Source: Sphaerulina vaccinii
Taxonomy: Eukaryota; Ascomycota; Dothideomycetes; Mycosphaerellales; Mycosphaerellaceae
Direction: 5' to 3'
NCBI GenBank assembly: GCA_022570795.1
Contig: JAKUDP010000028.1
Span: 1,054,001-1,118,000, forward strand
DNA: 64,000 bases
The notes beneath the pieces are model-generated. The model was not told the origin of the DNA and ran no database searches. It saw nothing but the letters and a program-made list of their open reading frames with translations. Shown here in pieces: positions 61,536 through 64,000 of the stretch. Positions within the stretch are counted from its first letter, which is position 1. Each line of letters starts with the position of its first letter. The position numbers and the translations under genes are program-made.

Positions 61536-64000
61536 ATGCCCTTTGTCGACGTCGTCCGCGCGCTATACGACTACGCTCCGCAGAGTGAAGAGGAGCTCGA
61601 GATCAAGGACGGCGATCTACTTTTCGTGCTCGACAAGAGCGACGATGACGACTGGTGGAAGTGCAAGAAAAAGGCTGCCTCGGACGAGGAGGAGGAGCCT
61701 GAAGGCCTGGTGCCAAACAACTACGTCGAGGAGGTTCAGCCTATAAGCCAGGCAAAGGCGCTATATGACTATGCTCAGCAGACCGATGAAGAGCTGAGCT
61801 TCAAGGAGGACACGCGCCTGGACATATACGACGAGACCGATCCAGACTGGACGCTGGTAGGACACAATGGCAAGTATGGCTTCGCCCCGGCCATATACAT
61901 CGAGAAGATAGATGCTGCTGCTGCGGCAACATCAGCGCCGGTAGCACGGGTATTAGCACCTGCTCCACCCCCAATGCCAGCTCGTCCGCCAGCTGACGAC
62001 AAACCTCTCCCTGGTGAAGCCGACTACGTTCCGCCGGCGTCCCCTCAGTCTGGCGCAGGGAATCCAGCGGCAGCTCTAGCAGGCATAATCGCGCAAAGGA
62101 CGGGAGGTGCTGCTGCATCGCCCACCACTGATCGAGCACTGGCCTCTCCTCCTCTTCCACAACGATCGCAGTATACGCCAGAAGAGAGCGACGAGGAAGC
62201 TGCGCCCTCTTTGCCACGCCGTCCGCCATCACAGACTCTCTCGCCGTCTTCGCCTGCGCCGCTCCAGACGCAGTACGCATCTCGAGTTTCGCCAGACCCA
62301 TCAGGGGTACAGACATCTCCACCCTACAACCGGGCTGCCTCCGCGCCATACGACGACGAGTATGCAGAAGAGGTGACCTCACCACGAGGTTTCCACCTCT
62401 ACAATGTGCATGAAATGGTGTCACACATGGGCAAGAACAAGAAAATGCCCACGACCCTCGGCATTAACATCGCCAAGGGCATCATCATGATCAGTCCGGA
62501 GAGGAGCAGAGACGGCCCCAGTAAGGAGTGGACTGCGGAGAAGCTCACACATTATAGCATTGAAGGGAAGCATGTGTTCGTAGAACTAGTGAGACCGAGC
62601 AAGAGCATTGATTTCCACGCGGGAGCCAAGGATACCGCTCAAGAAATTGTGTCTGCACTGGGTGAGCTGGCAGGCGCAGTGCGACAGGAAGGTCTACGGG
62701 AGGTATTGGCAGCAAGTACTGGAACTGGAGGTGGGCTCAAGAAGGGGAAGATGCTCTATGAGTTCATGGCGCAGGGAGACGACGAAGTGACAGTGGCGCA
62801 AGAAGATGAAGTCATTGTCCTTGACGACGTCAAAAGCGAGGAGTGGTGGATGGTGAGGCGTATAAAGAATGGCAAGGAGGGTGTAGTACCCTCTTCGTAC
62901 GTTGAGATCACGGGTGTTATCTCGCAAGGTCCGGAGTCGATTACGGGATTGAATGCTGCTCGAAGCACTGTAGAGCAAAATCGTCTGGAAGAGGAACGCT
63001 TGACGAAACAAGCTGCAAAGAAGAAGCGGGAAAGCGAGATCATACCACCGGAACGGCACAGCAGTCTGGCTGGAGACACACGGCGCACATCAATGCGTGG
63101 CTCGGAGAAGCGAAGCTCGAAAGATCAACCGAAGAGCAAGCCAAACACAAGTCGTGTGAGAACGTGGGAAGATCGTAGCGGTACTTTCAAGGTTGAGGCT
63201 GAGTTCATTGGACTGCGCGAAGGAAAGATTCATCTACACAAACTGAACGGCGTTAAGATTGCCGTCCCGGTATCGAAAATGGCCATTCAAGATCTAGAGT
63301 ATGTCGAACGTGCTACGGGAGCAAGTCTGGATGATGATAAGCCACTCTCCGACATCAAGCGCCGAAATACGCAGCGACAAAACGGCACTCGATCAGCGGC
63401 AGGCGCCAGTATCCAGAAGAAATCGGACTATGACTGGTTCGACTTCTTCCTGCAATGCGGTGTCGATCCACATGTATGCGAGCGATATGCTGGCTCGTTT
63501 TCGAAAGACAATATGGGGCCGGAGGTCCTGCCAGATGTGAACCAGCAACTGCTACGGACATTGGGTCTTAAGGAGGGCGATATCTTACGTGTGATGAAGT
63601 TCTTGGACAACAAGTACGACCGGCATCTGCAGGTTGCATCGCCAACGGGGCAGGACGAAGGCTCTAGTGGAGGTTTGTTCGCTGGCCCTGGTGGCGTATT
63701 GAAGAACAACACCAGAAAAGGACGACCTGCGCCGGCAGTACAGACCAATGACGTTGTGGATGAGAGCGCATTCAAGGAGAAATCAGAAAGTGCAGGTGTC
63801 AAGACGCCACTAGCAGACGCAAAGTCTAGTTCTGCCGGCAAGTCAAACGGTTTCGACGATGATGCTTGGGATGTGAAGCCACAACGATCGCAAACGCCTA
63901 CAGCAGCAGCTGCTCCAGCGCCTCAAGAACCACCCAAGCCATTGATTAACGACGATATTGCTTCATTGTCCATATCTGCACCTCCGCTCCAACCAACCCC
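61536..64000 (+). CDS. SLA1: Sla1, actin-regulatory endocytic adaptor (5' part, truncated by window)
   Basis: The frame is open from the ATG at 61536 to the window end (821 codons), so the 3' part is missing. Sla1 links cargo, clathrin and WASP at cortical actin patches. In order: SH3-1 (ALYDYAPQSEEELEIKDGD, DDDDWWKCKKK, GLVPNNYVEE), SH3-2 (ALYDYAQQTDEELSFKEDT, GKYGFAPAIYIEK), a Pro-rich linker, a conserved block (RGFHLYNVHEMVSHMGKNKK), SH3-3 (MLYEFMAQGDDEVTVAQEDE, GKEGVVPSSYVEITG), SHD1 (RTWEDRSGTFKVEAEFIGLR) which reads NPFxD cargo in yeast, and SHD2, a SAM-like clathrin-regulating domain (YDWFDFFLQCGVDPHVCERY). The C-terminal repeats lie beyond the window. The start codon precedes SH3-1 directly, as in orthologues. 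Confidence 0.95.
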   Translation, partial: MPFVDVVRALYDYAPQSEEELEIKDGDLLFVLDKSDDDDWWKCKKKAASDEEEEPEGLVPNNYVEEVQPISQAKALYDYAQQTDEELSFKEDTRLDIYDETDPDWTLVGHNGKYGFAPAIYIEKIDAAAAATSAPVARVLAPAPPPMPARPPADDKPLPGEADYVPPASPQSGAGNPAAALAGIIAQRTGGAAASPTTDRALASPPLPQRSQYTPEESDEEAAPSLPRRPPSQTLSPSSPAPLQTQYASRVSPDPSGVQTSPPYNRAASAPYDDEYAEEVTSPRGFHLYNVHEMVSHMGKNKKMPTTLGINIAKGIIMISPERSRDGPSKEWTAEKLTHYSIEGKHVFVELVRPSKSIDFHAGAKDTAQEIVSALGELAGAVRQEGLREVLAASTGTGGGLKKGKMLYEFMAQGDDEVTVAQEDEVIVLDDVKSEEWWMVRRIKNGKEGVVPSSYVEITGVISQGPESITGLNAARSTVEQNRLEEERLTKQAAKKKRESEIIPPERHSSLAGDTRRTSMRGSEKRSSKDQPKSKPNTSRVRTWEDRSGTFKVEAEFIGLREGKIHLHKLNGVKIAVPVSKMAIQDLEYVERATGASLDDDKPLSDIKRRNTQRQNGTRSAAGASIQKKSDYDWFDFFLQCGVDPHVCERYAGSFSKDNMGPEVLPDVNQQLLRTLGLKEGDILRVMKFLDNKYDRHLQVASPTGQDEGSSGGLFAGPGGVLKNNTRKGRPAPAVQTNDVVDESAFKEKSESAGVKTPLADAKSSSAGKSNGFDDDAWDVKPQRSQTPTAAAAPAPQEPPKPLINDDIASLSISAPPLQPT

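Noticed and set aside
1..64000. tRNA, rRNA, CRISPR, bacterial operon or phage features
   Set aside because: Scanned for B-box-like GGTTCGANTCC and repeat-spacer arrays by eye; none found, and the genome is clearly eukaryotic.

Overview
The window looks like a gene-dense piece of a filamentous ascomycete nuclear genome, most likely a Dothideomycete of the Mycosphaerellales/Capnodiales type. The evidence is 45-160 bp introns with GT(A/G)AGT-like donors and CTAAC/CTGAC-like branch points, an even base composition, fungus-specific families (CFEM, KRE9/KNH1-like GPI proteins, Sla1, Rim15 with a receiver domain, Lrg1-type LIM-RhoGAP), and the absence of operons, bacterial signals or phage genes. 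The lineage below 'filamentous ascomycete' is inference. Exon limits were placed by hand from splice signals, reading-frame continuity and family motifs.

1-12.2 kb: a MATE exporter, a secreted-type agmatinase, an uncharacterised cysteine-rich F-box-like gene, and a head-to-head pair of small respiratory-chain genes (COX6B/COX12 and an MLRQ/B12D subunit) 242 bp apart. A broken BCS1-like AAA-ATPase follows, interrupted by an A+T-rich block of 31-bp tandem repeats, then a hotdog thioesterase. 12.9-27.7 kb: housekeeping information and turnover genes, namely RPB3, the REX1 exonuclease, an RGG-rich coiled-coil protein, TAF1, the proteasome ubiquitin receptor RPN10 and the Borealin/Nbl1 chromosomal passenger subunit. 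28-44 kb: an amino-acid permease, a paraoxonase-like beta-propeller protein, PEX5, a mitochondrial RRM protein, MTD1, then a surface/secretion-flavoured stretch: a membrane acyltransferase divergent from a GT91-like type II membrane protein, and a three-exon CFEM protein of 87 residues. 44.9-64 kb: RIM15 (1,955 aa), RPB4, a LIM-RhoGAP (Lrg1 type), two divergent KRE9-like GPI proteins and the 5' part of SLA1, which runs off the window.

Most genes are independent single-copy housekeeping genes. Possible functional neighbours are the two respiratory genes sharing one short promoter, the acyltransferase/GT91-like pair, and the cell-wall and polarity group at the right end (Lrg1-type RhoGAP, two wall proteins, Sla1). 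No tRNA, rRNA, CRISPR array or intact transposon was seen. The strongest unusual signals are the repeat-interrupted BCS1-like pseudogene, the short multi-exon CFEM gene with all eight cysteines, the divergent GPI paralogue pair, and the Glu-for-Asp receiver in Rim15. I saw no clearly undescribed multi-gene system.
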